A stretch of 35,652 nucleotides of DNA from an uncultured Bacteroidota bacterium (GTDB lineage Bacteria > Bacteroidota > Bacteroidia > Flavobacteriales > Flavobacteriaceae), in assembly GCA_902516925.1 (NCBI GenBank), contig CABYAF010000008.1, forward strand, positions 1-35,652, in the 5' to 3' direction. Under the pieces are notes generated by a model that ran no database searches, was not told the DNA's origin, and saw nothing but the letters and a program-made list of their open reading frames with translations. This document shows positions 7,534 through 16,115 of this stretch, one piece after another. The position numbers and the translations under genes are program-made. Position 1 is the first letter of the stretch; the number at the start of each line of letters is the position of its first letter.

Positions 7534-8852
7534 TACCTATAATATTCTGGTTTGTAGGGACCGTTGATTTGCACTCCTATGTATTTTGCTTGTTCTTCAT
7601 TCAATTCCTCAAGCTCAACACCGAGTTTATCTAAATGAAGCCTGGCAACCATCTCATCTAAGTTTTTAGGAAGCATATAGACTTTGTTCTCATATTTTCT
7701 GAAGTTATTCCATAACTCAATTTGAGCAAGTACTTGGTTTGTAAAAGAATTACTCATTACAAAGCTTGGATGACCCGTAGCACATCCTAAATTCACCAAC
7801 CTACCTTCGGCTAATATTATAATTTCTTTGTCTTTATTAATTCTGTAGGAATCAACTTGAGGTTTAATTGTAGTCTTATTATCTCCAAAGTTAGACTGTA
7901 ACCAATTCATGTCTATTTCATTATCAAAATGTCCAATATTGCAGACTATGGTTTTATCTTTCATCATCATGAAAGAATTCTGATCAACAATATCTTTATT
8001 TCCAGTTGCTGTTACAACAATATCTGCATTTGAAACTACGTTTTCTAGTTTTTTAACCTCATATCCATCCATTGATGCTTGAAGTGCACATATTGGATCT
8101 ATCTCAGTTACTGTAACAATTGAACCAGCACCTCTAAAGGATGCAGCTGTACCTTTACCTACATCTCCATATCCACATACAACTACTCTTTTACCTGCGA
8201 GCATAATATCTGTTGCTCTTCTTACAGCGTCAACAGCACTTTCTTTACAACCATACTTGTTATCAAATTTAGATTTTGTTACAGAATCATTCACATTAAT
8301 AGCAGGCATAGGAAGTGTGCCATTTTTCATTCTATCATATAATCTATGTACACCAGTCGTAGTTTCCTCTGAAAGTCCTTTAATACCAGCCACAAGTTCT
8401 GGATAACCATCTAAAACCATATTAGTTAAGTCACCACCATCATCTAATATCATGTTAAGTGGTTTTTTATCTTCTCCAAAGAATAGTGTTTGTTCAATGC
8501 ACCAGTTAAATTCCTCCTCTGTCATCCCCTTCCAAGCATAAACAGCTACACCATTTGCAGCAATTGCTGATGCTGCATGATCTTGAGTTGAAAAAATATT
8601 ACAAGAGCTCCATGTCACCTGGGCACCCAGATCAACAAGTGTCTCAATCAGAACAGCAGTCTGAATTGTCATGTGAAGACAACCTGCAATTCTTGCATCT
8701 TTTAGTGGTTTGTCTTTTTTGAACTTATCTCTAAGAGCCATAAGCCCTGGCATTTCAGCTTCAGCAAGTTTAATTTCTTTTCTTCCCCATTCTGCAAGAG
8801 AAATATCTTTAACTTTATATGCAGTATATTTATTATCTGTCTTATTTTTCAT
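7530..8852 (-). CDS. ahcY: Adenosylhomocysteinase (S-adenosylhomocysteine hydrolase)
   Basis: This enzyme hydrolyses S-adenosylhomocysteine to adenosine and homocysteine, closing the methyl cycle in the cytoplasm. The 440-residue protein shows the [17 protein letters not shown] start of the catalytic domain, the NAD-binding loop [21 protein letters not shown], the [13 protein letters not shown] substrate region and the [10 protein letters not shown]-terminus, which reaches the cofactor of the neighbouring subunit. Length and motifs are normal. The gene is transcribed away from the phosphopantetheinyl transferase gene, with 47 bases between the starts. No SAH riboswitch-like structure was recognised in that gap. 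Confidence 0.97.
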   Translation of the reverse strand: MKNKTDNKYTAYKVKDISLAEWGRKEIKLAEAEMPGLMALRDKFKKDKPLKDARIAGCLHMTIQTAVLIETLVDLGAQVTWSSCNIFSTQDHAASAIAANGVAVYAWKGMTEEEFNWCIEQTLFFGEDKKPLNMILDDGGDLTNMVLDGYPELVAGIKGLSEETTTGVHRLYDRMKNGTLPMPAINVNDSVTKSKFDNKYGCKESAVDAVRRATDIMLAGKRVVVCGYGDVGKGTAASFRGAGSIVTVTEIDPICALQASMDGYEVKKLENVVSNADIVVTATGNKDIVDQNSFMMMKDKTIVCNIGHFDNEIDMNWLQSNFGDNKTTIKPQVDSYRINKDKEIIILAEGRLVNLGCATGHPSFVMSNSFTNQVLAQIELWNNFRKYENKVYMLPKNLDEMVARLHLDKLGVELEELNEEQAKYIGVQINGPYKPEYYRY

Positions 8853-8899
8853 AAGTATATTTATTGAGTAAAAATAAACTTAAAAATCAATTAAATCAA

Positions 8900-9514
8900 A
8901 TGCCATTTCTTAAAGATTTTATAATAAATCAGAATACAAAAATTAAGTTATGGGAAGTTAATCTGGGTGAGCTGGATTATTCCGATCTAGATGAGTATGA
9001 TATTAATCTTATAAAGTCAAGGAAAAATGAACTAGCTAGAGAACAATTTTTAGCAGTTAGAAAAACTTTACAACTAGAGAATCCTGGTTATAAGATTAGA
9101 TATGATGTGTCTGGGAAGCCCTCAATTAATTCTGATTTAAATATATCTATTTCACATTCAAACTTTATGGCAGCAATTGTATTTTCAGACTACAGTAAGA
9201 CAGGTATTGATATTCAACTAAAAGAGAGTAAAATACTTAATATTAGGAATAAGTTTTTAAACGAGTCTGAAAAACTGAACAATGAACATGAATCAGAAGT
9301 AAATTATCTAACAATGATATGGACTGCAAAAGAATCAATATATAAAGCTCTAGGAATTAAAGGGGTTTCTTTTTCTGATGATATCATAATAAAAAATATA
9401 TCTAACAATAAAGGTCAAGGATACTATATGAGTGGAAAAGAAAAATATAAATTTGATTTAACATTTTTTCCAATAGAGGATTATATCCTTTGCTATGCTC
9501 AACCAAATAATTAA
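8900..9514 (+). CDS. 4'-phosphopantetheinyl transferase superfamily protein
   Basis: It transfers the phosphopantetheine arm of CoA to a carrier-protein serine. The two family motifs are present: GIDIQ (normally GIDIE/GVDIE) and WTAKESIYKALG, giving the Asp and Glu metal ligands and the catalytic Lys. At 204 residues it is of the longer Sfp-like class rather than the short AcpS type, but no NRPS or PKS is in view, so the target may be the fatty-acid ACP. ATG at 8900 is preferred over a TTG at 8864, which would add twelve Lys/Asn-rich residues. The PnuC-type gene follows two bases after its stop, so it is probably the first gene of that operon. Confidence 0.85.
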   Translation: MPFLKDFIINQNTKIKLWEVNLGELDYSDLDEYDINLIKSRKNELAREQFLAVRKTLQLENPGYKIRYDVSGKPSINSDLNISISHSNFMAAIVFSDYSKTGIDIQLKESKILNIRNKFLNESEKLNNEHESEVNYLTMIWTAKESIYKALGIKGVSFSDDIIIKNISNNKGQGYYMSGKEKYKFDLTFFPIEDYILCYAQPNN

Positions 9515-9516
9515 TT

Positions 9517-10143
9517 ATGAATGAAATAATTGATTTTTTATTTTCTCAGTATTCAACTTATTCAGATACATTTATATTTCTTGAAATTCTTGCAGTAGGG
9601 ATGAACATTATTAGTGTTTTATATGCAAAACAAAACAATATCCTTGTATACCCAACAGGCCTTATAGGAACAGGAATATTTGTATACATTCTTTTTAACT
9701 TCTCTCTTTTAGGAGATATGATAATCAATGGATACTTTTTTATTATGTCCATTTATGGATGGTATTATTGGTCAAGAAAAAAAGATGAAGTATTTATAAA
9801 TAATGTTTCTAGACTTGAAAAAAAGGAATATATACAATTGATCTTTTTAGCTTTAGGAAGTCTTTTGTTTATTTATTTTGTATACGTTCAGTTTGATAAA
9901 TGGAACAGCTGGACAGCATATGTTGATAATATAACCACTGCTATTTTCTTTGTGGCTATGTGGTTAATGGCTAAGAGGAAGATTGAAAGTTGGATATTCT
10001 GGATTATAGGAGATATAATAACAGTTCCACTTTATTTCTACAAAGGATTGACTATTTCTTCACTTCAGTATATTATTTTTACAGTGTTAGCAATTTTAGG
10101 CTACATATCATGGAAAAAGATCTTACTCAAAACAAATCATTAA
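9517..10143 (+). CDS. pnuT: PnuC-family vitamin transporter, probably thiamine (PnuT)
   Basis: A 208-residue integral membrane protein with about seven hydrophobic segments. Family hallmarks are the YGWYYW motif and the C-terminal block WSSWT-like, WIFWIIGDIITVPLYFYKGL and LQYIIFTVLAILGYISWKK. PnuC proteins are facilitators that take up nicotinamide riboside or related vitamins, with trapping by phosphorylation inside. Here a TPP riboswitch and a TonB receptor follow, which favours thiamine (PnuT) over nicotinamide riboside. That assignment comes from context, not residues. The kinase gene starts 34 bases before this gene ends, so coupling is tight. Confidence 0.75.
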   Translation: MNEIIDFLFSQYSTYSDTFIFLEILAVGMNIISVLYAKQNNILVYPTGLIGTGIFVYILFNFSLLGDMIINGYFFIMSIYGWYYWSRKKDEVFINNVSRLEKKEYIQLIFLALGSLLFIYFVYVQFDKWNSWTAYVDNITTAIFFVAMWLMAKRKIESWIFWIIGDIITVPLYFYKGLTISSLQYIIFTVLAILGYISWKKILLKTNH

Positions 10144-10679
10144 TTAAGAGGATTGTCATTTGTGGTCCTGAATCAACGGGTAAGTCAACATTGACCGTAA
10201 AACTTGCATCCTATTTTAAGACCAATTATGTCAATGAATATGCAAGAGATTATCTTCAAAGAAAATGGGATGATAAAAAAGAAGTGTGTAATAAAGAAGA
10301 TCTAATAAAGATAGCTAGAGGTCAAGTTGAAAGAGAAAACACTAATATCACTAATTCTAATAAATTAATATTCTGTGATACGAACATTTTAACAACTATT
10401 GCATGGTCAAAAACTCATTTTGATGGATTCTGTGATCCATGGCTTATTAGACAATCAAAATTATTAAAATACGACTTTTACCTTATTCTCAATACAGATA
10501 CTTCATGGATCAAAGATGATTTAAGAGATAGACCAAATGATCGTAAAAAAATGTTTTTTGCTCATAAAGAGGAACTTAAGCTTTGTCATGTAAACTTTGA
10601 TATAATTACCGGTCCAGATTTTGAAAAAAGATTTCAAAGAGCCATCTATTTAATCAAAAAAATAATTAACTTTGATTAA
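10110..10679 (+). CDS. NadR-like P-loop vitamin kinase
   Basis: A 189-residue P-loop NTPase. The Walker A motif GPESTGKST (19-27) and the following VNEYARDYL match the ribosylnicotinamide-kinase domain of NadR; the NMN adenylyltransferase and DNA-binding domains of NadR are absent. The start ATG at 10110 lies inside the end of the PnuC-type gene, giving a 34-base overlap; an upstream frame extension to 9990 is rejected because it would overlap more and add no conserved sequence. In most annotations this is a nicotinamide riboside kinase. Next to a PnuC protein and directly ahead of a TPP riboswitch it may phosphorylate thiamine and trap it. Its stop codon overlaps the riboswitch. Confidence 0.75.
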   Translation: MEKDLTQNKSLIKRIVICGPESTGKSTLTVKLASYFKTNYVNEYARDYLQRKWDDKKEVCNKEDLIKIARGQVERENTNITNSNKLIFCDTNILTTIAWSKTHFDGFCDPWLIRQSKLLKYDFYLILNTDTSWIKDDLRDRPNDRKKMFFAHKEELKLCHVNFDIITGPDFEKRFQRAIYLIKKIINFD

Positions 10680-10752
10680 AATTGGGGTGCTTAAGGTAAG
10701 CTGAGATTAGACCCATAGAACTTAGACAGGTAATACTGTGAAAGGAAATTTT
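10678..10752 (+). promoter_or_regulatory. TPP riboswitch (THI element) abutting the receptor start codon
   Basis: The conserved TPP aptamer landmarks are in order: GGGGTGC at 10684, CTGAGA at 10701, ACCC at 10711, the GAACTTAGACAGG block, TAATACTG and a final GAAAGGA. Pairings that can be drawn are P1 AAAATT/AATTTT (10678-10683 with 10747-10752), P2 GGGT/ACCC, a very short P3 GCTTA/TAAGC, and P5 ACAG/CTGT. The 3' strand of P1 ends at the base before the ATG at 10753 and the 5' strand begins within the kinase stop codon. There is no room for a separate expression platform or terminator, so TPP most likely blocks translation of the receptor directly. Confidence 0.93.
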
Positions 10753-12918
10753 ATGAAAAAATACATATTTTTTGTACTTATTAGTACAATAGTTTATTCC
10801 CAAGACATTCAAAAAGATCAAACATTAGATTCTCTAGCTAATATCTTTAGCCTTGAAGAAGTTACTGTAAACGCACTTAGAGCAAAGGATAATACTCCTG
10901 TGCCATTTGTTAATGTTACAAAGAAGGATTTAGAAAAAACAAATTTAGGTCAAGACATACCGGCACTATTAAAAAACCTTCCATCGGTGGTAACCACTTC
11001 TGACTCAGGTTCAGGTATTGGATACTCCTCAATCATGATTAGAGGCTCCGATCAAACTAGGGTTAACGTGACAATAAATGGTGTTCCTTATAATGATTCT
11101 GAATCAATGATGAGTTATTGGGTTAATCTACCCGATTTATCATCTTCAATTGAAAGTATTCAAGTCCAACGTGGTGTTGGAACCTCAACAAATGGTCCTG
11201 CTGCTTTTGGTGGAAGCATTAATATTTTAACAAATGCAGCATCTGAAAAACCTTCATTTGAAATTAATAATACATTAGGAAGCTTCAATACAGTTAAAAA
11301 TTCTGTTGGATTTTCAACAGGATTTATTAATGATAAATTTGAGTTGTCAGGAAGATTATCTAGAATTAAATCAGGTGGGTATATTGACCGATCTGGATCA
11401 AAATTACGTTCATATTTTTTACAAGGAATATATAAGGATGAAAATACTTTACTGAAGATATTAAACTTTGCAGGGCATGAAATTACTGATCAAGCTTGGT
11501 TTGGAATAGATTCATCTACTCTTGAGACAAATCGTAAGTATAATCCTGCAGGGGAATATTATGATAAAATGGGGAATACACTTTATTATAATAATCAAGA
11601 TGATAATTATAAACAGGATCACTATCAGCTTCATTGGAATCAATCGTATGAAAATGGATGGATATCAAATCTTGGCTTACACTACACCTATGGAAGAGGA
11701 TACTGGGAAAACTATAATTTAGGATATGATGATGGTATATCTGTTCCTGAAGATTATATAGATAGAAGGCAGTTAGAAAATGATTTCTATGGACTTCTTT
11801 TTAGTATAAATCAGAAGACAGATATTTATAACGCAATAATTGGAGGCTCATTTAATATATATGATGGTCAACATTATGGTGAGTATATGTGGAGCTCTAT
11901 GAGTAAAATATCCTCTAATTTTAAAGAAAAATTTTATGATGATATTGGAGATAAACGGGAATTTAATATATATGCAAAACTTGATTATTATGTATCTGAG
12001 AAATTATCAGTTTATGGTGATTTACAGTTTAGAAATATCAATTATAATGCAAGTATTACTCCTTACTCAGTAGTTTCTGGTTATGTTGAACAGGGATACG
12101 AGGAAATAGACAAAAACTTTGACTTTTTCAATCCTAAAATAGGGGTTTTTTATAATCAAAATGAAAGTAATAAGTATTACTTGTCATATGCAAGAGCTCA
12201 AAGAGAGCCAACTAGAGCTGACTATGCTAGCGGAAGTCCAAATCCTGAAAAATTAGATGATTTTGAACTTGGGTGGCAAGGTCAATTTAATAACTTCTCA
12301 TTGAATTTAAATGCTTTTTATATGCTTTACGATGATCAACTAGTATTAACTGGTGAAAGAGATATTAATGGATATGAAATTAGAACAAATATTGGTGAAT
12401 CATATAGATTGGGATTAGAGCTTGATGCTAAGATATTTATAGACTCCAATCTTAATATTGAATCAAACATATCTTTAAGTGAAAATAAAAATAAGAACCT
12501 ATTCTATAGTTTTGATGGAGGACTTCAAAGTTTTGGAGATACAGACTTGGCATATTCTCCAAGTTTTATAGCTAATAATATCATTAATTTTTCTCCAAGT
12601 GATAAAGTATTAATCTCATTAAGATCGAATTATGTCAGTGAACAATTTTTTGCTCAGACTAATAGACCAATTTCTAAGTTGGACTCTTACTTCATAAATG
12701 ATTTAAACTTTATTCATGAACTATCGCTACCAAATTATGCAGACGAGTTAAAATTAAAAGTATTAGTGAATAATATTTTTGATATTAAATACACTAGCTA
12801 TGGTGGCTATTACACATATGACTTGCCTGAGGGTCAGGGACTTAAGACTTATGAAGGCACATATTATTATCCACAATCAGGAATAAACATTCTAGTAGGA
12901 TTAGATATTAAGTTTTAA
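10753..12918 (+). CDS. TonB-dependent outer membrane receptor under TPP control, probable thiamine receptor
   Basis: A 721-residue receptor from ATG 10753. A signal peptide (MKKYIFFVLISTIVYSQ) is followed by a TonB-box-like EEVTVNA, a plug domain (IPALLKNLPSVV, IMIRGSDQTRVNVTINGVPYND, SIQVQRGVGTSTNGPAAFGGSINI) and a long beta-barrel with alternating aromatic strands ending in an aromatic-rich final strand and Phe. TonB-dependent receptors import scarce ligands across the outer membrane using TonB/ExbB/ExbD. The aptamer immediately upstream indicates the ligand is thiamine or its phosphates. A GTG at 10738 in the same frame lies inside the aptamer and is not needed. An intrinsic terminator follows 29 bases after the stop. 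Confidence 0.9.
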   Translation: MKKYIFFVLISTIVYSQDIQKDQTLDSLANIFSLEEVTVNALRAKDNTPVPFVNVTKKDLEKTNLGQDIPALLKNLPSVVTTSDSGSGIGYSSIMIRGSDQTRVNVTINGVPYNDSESMMSYWVNLPDLSSSIESIQVQRGVGTSTNGPAAFGGSINILTNAASEKPSFEINNTLGSFNTVKNSVGFSTGFINDKFELSGRLSRIKSGGYIDRSGSKLRSYFLQGIYKDENTLLKILNFAGHEITDQAWFGIDSSTLETNRKYNPAGEYYDKMGNTLYYNNQDDNYKQDHYQLHWNQSYENGWISNLGLHYTYGRGYWENYNLGYDDGISVPEDYIDRRQLENDFYGLLFSINQKTDIYNAIIGGSFNIYDGQHYGEYMWSSMSKISSNFKEKFYDDIGDKREFNIYAKLDYYVSEKLSVYGDLQFRNINYNASITPYSVVSGYVEQGYEEIDKNFDFFNPKIGVFYNQNESNKYYLSYARAQREPTRADYASGSPNPEKLDDFELGWQGQFNNFSLNLNAFYMLYDDQLVLTGERDINGYEIRTNIGESYRLGLELDAKIFIDSNLNIESNISLSENKNKNLFYSFDGGLQSFGDTDLAYSPSFIANNIINFSPSDKVLISLRSNYVSEQFFAQTNRPISKLDSYFINDLNFIHELSLPNYADELKLKVLVNNIFDIKYTSYGGYYTYDLPEGQGLKTYEGTYYYPQSGINILVGLDIKF

Positions 12919-12947
12919 ATAAAATATTTTGTAAATTGGAACTAATT

Positions 12948-12971
12948 ATCCCCATTTATTAGGGGATTTTT
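12948..12971 (+). terminator. Intrinsic terminator after the TonB receptor gene
   Basis: A stem of ATCCCC and GGGGAT closes an eight-base loop (ATTTATTA) and runs into TTTTT. It lies 29 bases after the receptor stop and only nine bases before the greA start, so it would end the thiamine operon. It is one of the few clear hairpin terminators in the window. Confidence 0.8.
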
Positions 12972-12980
12972 GCATTGAAT

Positions 12981-13454
12981 ATGGGTAAAGTTTCATATTA
13001 TACTGAAAAAGGGCTAAAAGAGCTTAGAAATAAATTAGATCATCTTAAGGATGTTGAAAGACCTCTTGCATCAAAAGCAATAGGTGAGGCAAGAGATAAA
13101 GGAGATCTAAGTGAAAATGCAGAATATGATGCTGCAAAAGAAGCCCAAGGTATGCTAGAATTAGAGATTTCAAAACTTGAAGAGACACTTTCTAATGCTA
13201 GAATTATTGATGAATCAAAATTAGACTCTTCAAAAGCACTTGTTCACTCAACAGTAAAGATTAAAAATTTAACGAATTCAGCTGTTATGAAATATAAGCT
13301 AGTTGCGCAAAGTGAGGCAAACCTTGCCCAAGGAAAAATATCAGTTGATTCTCCAATTGGGAAAGGACTATTAGGTAAAAAGACTGGTGATGTTGCAGAG
13401 ATAGTGATACCAAGTGGGAATGTTAAATTTGAAATTTTAGAAATTTCAAGATAA
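12981..13454 (+). CDS. greA: Transcription elongation factor GreA
   Basis: A 157-residue GreA that rescues backtracked RNA polymerase by stimulating transcript cleavage. The N-terminal coiled coil is clear (YYTEKGLKELRNKLDHL) and its tip has the acidic GDLSENAEYDAAKE motif whose Asp and Glu act in the polymerase secondary channel. The C-terminal FKBP-like domain ends with SPIGKGLLGKKTGDVAEI. ATG at 12981 is preferred to a TTG two codons upstream. The start is just nine bases after the terminator hairpin. The HIT gene follows with a one-base overlap. Confidence 0.95.
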   Translation: MGKVSYYTEKGLKELRNKLDHLKDVERPLASKAIGEARDKGDLSENAEYDAAKEAQGMLELEISKLEETLSNARIIDESKLDSSKALVHSTVKIKNLTNSAVMKYKLVAQSEANLAQGKISVDSPIGKGLLGKKTGDVAEIVIPSGNVKFEILEISR

Positions 13455-13843
13455 TGGGATCAATTTTTTCTAAAATAATATCAGGAGAAATACCATCATT
13501 TAAAATTTATGAAGATGACAATTTTCTTGCGTTTTTAGATATAAATCCAAATGCTTTAGGTCATACGTTATGTATTCCCAAAAAAGAAATTGATCAGATA
13601 TTCGATTTAGACGACAAAACTTTGTCAGAACTAATTATTTTCTCAAAAAAAGTTGCTAACGCAATAAAAAAAGCTGTAGTTTGCGAGAGAGTTGGTATGA
13701 GTGTAATTGGACTTGAGGTTCCCCATGTTCATGTCCATCTTATTCCGATAAATAATATGAACGATATGTCTTTTGATACTAAAATTAATATGACAGACAG
13801 TCAATTTATTGAAACTATGAACAAAATAAAATCTTATATATAA
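13454..13843 (+). CDS. HIT-family nucleotide hydrolase/transferase
   Basis: A 129-residue histidine-triad protein. The triad HVHVHLIP is at 91-98, with the N-terminal FSKIISGEIPSFKIYEDD and FLDINPNALGHTL typical of the Hint branch, which hydrolyses purine nucleoside phosphoramidates. It is cytoplasmic. It starts within the greA stop codon and its own stop overlaps the next gene by one base, giving a tightly coupled three-gene set. Physiological substrate is not known. Confidence 0.92.
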   Translation: MGSIFSKIISGEIPSFKIYEDDNFLAFLDINPNALGHTLCIPKKEIDQIFDLDDKTLSELIIFSKKVANAIKKAVVCERVGMSVIGLEVPHVHVHLIPINNMNDMSFDTKINMTDSQFIETMNKIKSYI

Positions 13844-14211
13844 TGGAATTACTTGGAAAAATAAAACTTATTGGAGATATAAAAACATACGGAGACAATG
13901 GTTTTCGTAAAAGAGAATTAGTATTAACTACCGAGGATCAATATCCTCAGCACATATTGATTGAATTTGTTCAGAATAACTGCGAGCTTCTTGATAACTT
14001 TAACTTAGGACAAACAGTTAGGATAGGTATAAACATTAGAGGAAGAGAGTGGGAAAGTCCAGATCAAGGGACAAAATATTTTAATTCTATCCAGGGATGG
14101 AGAATAGAATCTTTAGATGATCAAGTTATGGATTCAGCACCAGCTGATTTACCTATGGAACCTGATACAGATTCACCCAGTGATTTAACGGAAGATGACT
14201 TACCTTTCTAA
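13843..14211 (+). CDS. DUF3127 protein with SSB-like acidic C-terminal tip
   Basis: A 122-residue protein. Residues 1-95 match what I know as DUF3127 (LLGKIKLIGDIKTYGDNGFRKREL, FNLGQTVRIGINIRGREW, YFNSIQGWRIE), an OB-fold-like family common in Bacteroidota. The last ~25 residues are a flexible Asp/Ser/Pro-rich tail ending EDDLPF, very close to the DDDIPF tip through which SSB recruits repair and replication enzymes. This suggests a single-strand DNA or SSB-network role, which is inference. Its TAA stop directly abuts the stop of the convergent sppA gene. Confidence 0.8.
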   Translation: MELLGKIKLIGDIKTYGDNGFRKRELVLTTEDQYPQHILIEFVQNNCELLDNFNLGQTVRIGINIRGREWESPDQGTKYFNSIQGWRIESLDDQVMDSAPADLPMEPDTDSPSDLTEDDLPF

Positions 14212-16041
14212 TTAATCAAGATTCACTAAACAATCATTACAGGTTAATAATGCTTTTGGTTGTTGAATTCCCATTAATGTTTCATATAGGCTTGCAAGAC
14301 CGTTAAGTGCTGAAAATACTTCAGTATTTCCAAGAGAAACATCAAAATTTTCAATTAACTCTTTGATAATTAACTCCTCAGGAGACGGTGCCTCACTGTA
14401 ATATTGAACTTTATAATCTTCTAACTCTGATATTTTGGCAGCATATGTAATGGCATCATTTATTCCACCAATCTCATCCACTAAACCAATTTCTTTAGCA
14501 CTTGTTGCAATCCATACTCTACCACCTGCAATGTCTTTAATTTCCTGATATGATTGAGACCTTGACTCAGCTACAAAGTTGATAAATCGATCGTATACAT
14601 CTGCTCCCCAACTTGCAAAAATTTTATCTAAATCATCATCAATGGCTTGAGTAGGATCCCAGCCTGCATACTTAGAGGTATAAACACCATCAAAATTTAC
14701 TCCAACGTAATCCATTGCATTTTCAAATGTTGGAAGGGCAATTGCAACTCCAATAGAACCGGTTATAGTTGTAGGTTCAGCAAAAATATAATCAGCTGGA
14801 GTTGATATGTATACTCCTCCAGACGCTGCATAGTCCCCCATAGATACAATCACGTTGATCCCTTTTCTTTTAGCAGCAATTAACTCATCTCTCATCATCT
14901 CACTGGCAATTACAGACCCACCAGGACTATTGACTCTGAAGACAATAGCTTTTGTGTTTTCATCTTCATGAGCTGACCTGATTTGTTTTACTATCCCATT
15001 AGCACCTGCAATACCTTGTATGATGTCTCCCTCCATGATTACCCCTTCAACAGTTATTAAAGCTATTTGATTTTCACTATTAGAGTAATCTTCATTTATT
15101 TGCTTTTTATAATCATCATAAGAAATAGTTTTATAAGTCTCTGTTTTAGCCTCTTTATCTAGACCAAATTCTTCAATCATATACTGACGAAATTCTGGAA
15201 ATGATTTTATACCATCAATAATATTTTTTTCTTTAGCATAGGCAATATTTCCAATTTCAGCCTCACCAAAAAATCCAACGTATTCATCTGCAAAAGATTG
15301 GATATCATCTAATTCAATACCACGCCCTTGTGCCATAAGAGATTTCATTTCATACCAAATAGGATTGAGCAGGTTCTCTCTTTGCATCTTATCTTTTTCT
15401 GACATCTTAGTTCTTGTGTTTGACTCAACTGCAGATTTGAAATCACCTTGAGAATAATTATGAAAATTGATTTTCAGATTTTCATAAAGCTCTTTTTGAT
15501 ATGCGCGAACTCCACCAATACCTCTAATGTTTATGCTCCCAACAGGATGCAGCCAGATCTCAGATGCTTGAGAGGCCATGAGATAAGAAGTTGTTGACAG
15601 ACGATCATTAAAAGCAATGACTTTTTTACCAGAATCACGAAGTGCCTTTATTTCTTTTGCAATATTGATTGCTGTAGTTGGTCCTGCAAAGCTTGTGGAT
15701 GAGAAATCAATAAGCACAGCAGGAATATCTTCATCTTTACCTGCAGCTCTTATTAATTGTATAAGATCTCTTGTTTGAATTTGTTCAGTTGAAGATCCTG
15801 CAGCAATGTCAAGTAGAAAATCTGAGCTAAACACTTCTTGATCTACTACAGTCCCTACGGGATCAATAAATAGTACTCTGCCACTTACATCTTTAACTTC
15901 AGATTTTACAGATGTTATCGGAACAAAAATTAATATGATAAAAAAAATCAAAACGATAGCTGTTGCTATGTTGAGCATTATGATCCTTGCTTTTTTTAGA
16001 AACCCATTAAGCCAAGAAAAAATAGATTTAATTTGATTCAT
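14212..16041 (-). CDS. sppA: Signal peptide peptidase SppA, 67K type
   Basis: A 609-residue membrane-anchored serine protease of family S49 that degrades cleaved signal peptides in the periplasmic membrane face. One N-terminal membrane anchor is seen at about residues 20-42. It has the duplicated 67K architecture: the first half holds the general-base Lys202 (FKSAVE), the second half the nucleophile Ser407 in YAASGGVYIS; E. coli SppA uses Lys209 and Ser409. Both catalytic residues are present, so it should be active. The C-terminus ends with a short tail containing CNDC. It is 74 bases downstream of tsf on the same strand. Confidence 0.93.
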   Translation of the reverse strand: MNQIKSIFSWLNGFLKKARIIMLNIATAIVLIFFIILIFVPITSVKSEVKDVSGRVLFIDPVGTVVDQEVFSSDFLLDIAAGSSTEQIQTRDLIQLIRAAGKDEDIPAVLIDFSSTSFAGPTTAINIAKEIKALRDSGKKVIAFNDRLSTTSYLMASQASEIWLHPVGSINIRGIGGVRAYQKELYENLKINFHNYSQGDFKSAVESNTRTKMSEKDKMQRENLLNPIWYEMKSLMAQGRGIELDDIQSFADEYVGFFGEAEIGNIAYAKEKNIIDGIKSFPEFRQYMIEEFGLDKEAKTETYKTISYDDYKKQINEDYSNSENQIALITVEGVIMEGDIIQGIAGANGIVKQIRSAHEDENTKAIVFRVNSPGGSVIASEMMRDELIAAKRKGINVIVSMGDYAASGGVYISTPADYIFAEPTTITGSIGVAIALPTFENAMDYVGVNFDGVYTSKYAGWDPTQAIDDDLDKIFASWGADVYDRFINFVAESRSQSYQEIKDIAGGRVWIATSAKEIGLVDEIGGINDAITYAAKISELEDYKVQYYSEAPSPEELIIKELIENFDVSLGNTEVFSALNGLASLYETLMGIQQPKALLTCNDCLVNLD

Positions 16042-16086
16042 AGACTTTTCAATAAAATTATTTAAATAAAATTAGGAGAGTAGCAT

Positions 16087-16115
16087 CATAAATACAAGCC
16101 TTTCGCAATAAACAA
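16087..16115 (-). promoter_or_regulatory. Weak Bacteroidota-type promoter candidate for sppA
   Basis: On the minus strand TTG (16115-16113), an 18-base spacer and TATTTATG (16094-16087) resemble the TTG/TAnnTTTG pair with one mismatch in the -7 element. It sits in the short tsf-sppA gap, 45 bases ahead of the ATG. The match is imperfect. Confidence 0.3.

Noticed and set aside
8864-8899. TTG start of the phosphopantetheinyl transferase
   Set aside because: It adds only a Lys/Asn/Gln-rich stretch; ATG at 8900 is in frame and gives a normal length.
9990-10109. 120-base upstream extension of the NadR-like kinase frame
   Set aside because: It lies wholly inside the PnuC-type gene and adds no conserved residues; ATG 10110 puts the Walker A motif at the usual place.
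10738-10752. GTG start for the TonB receptor
   Set aside because: It lies inside the TPP aptamer, and the ATG at 10753 gives a clean signal peptide directly.
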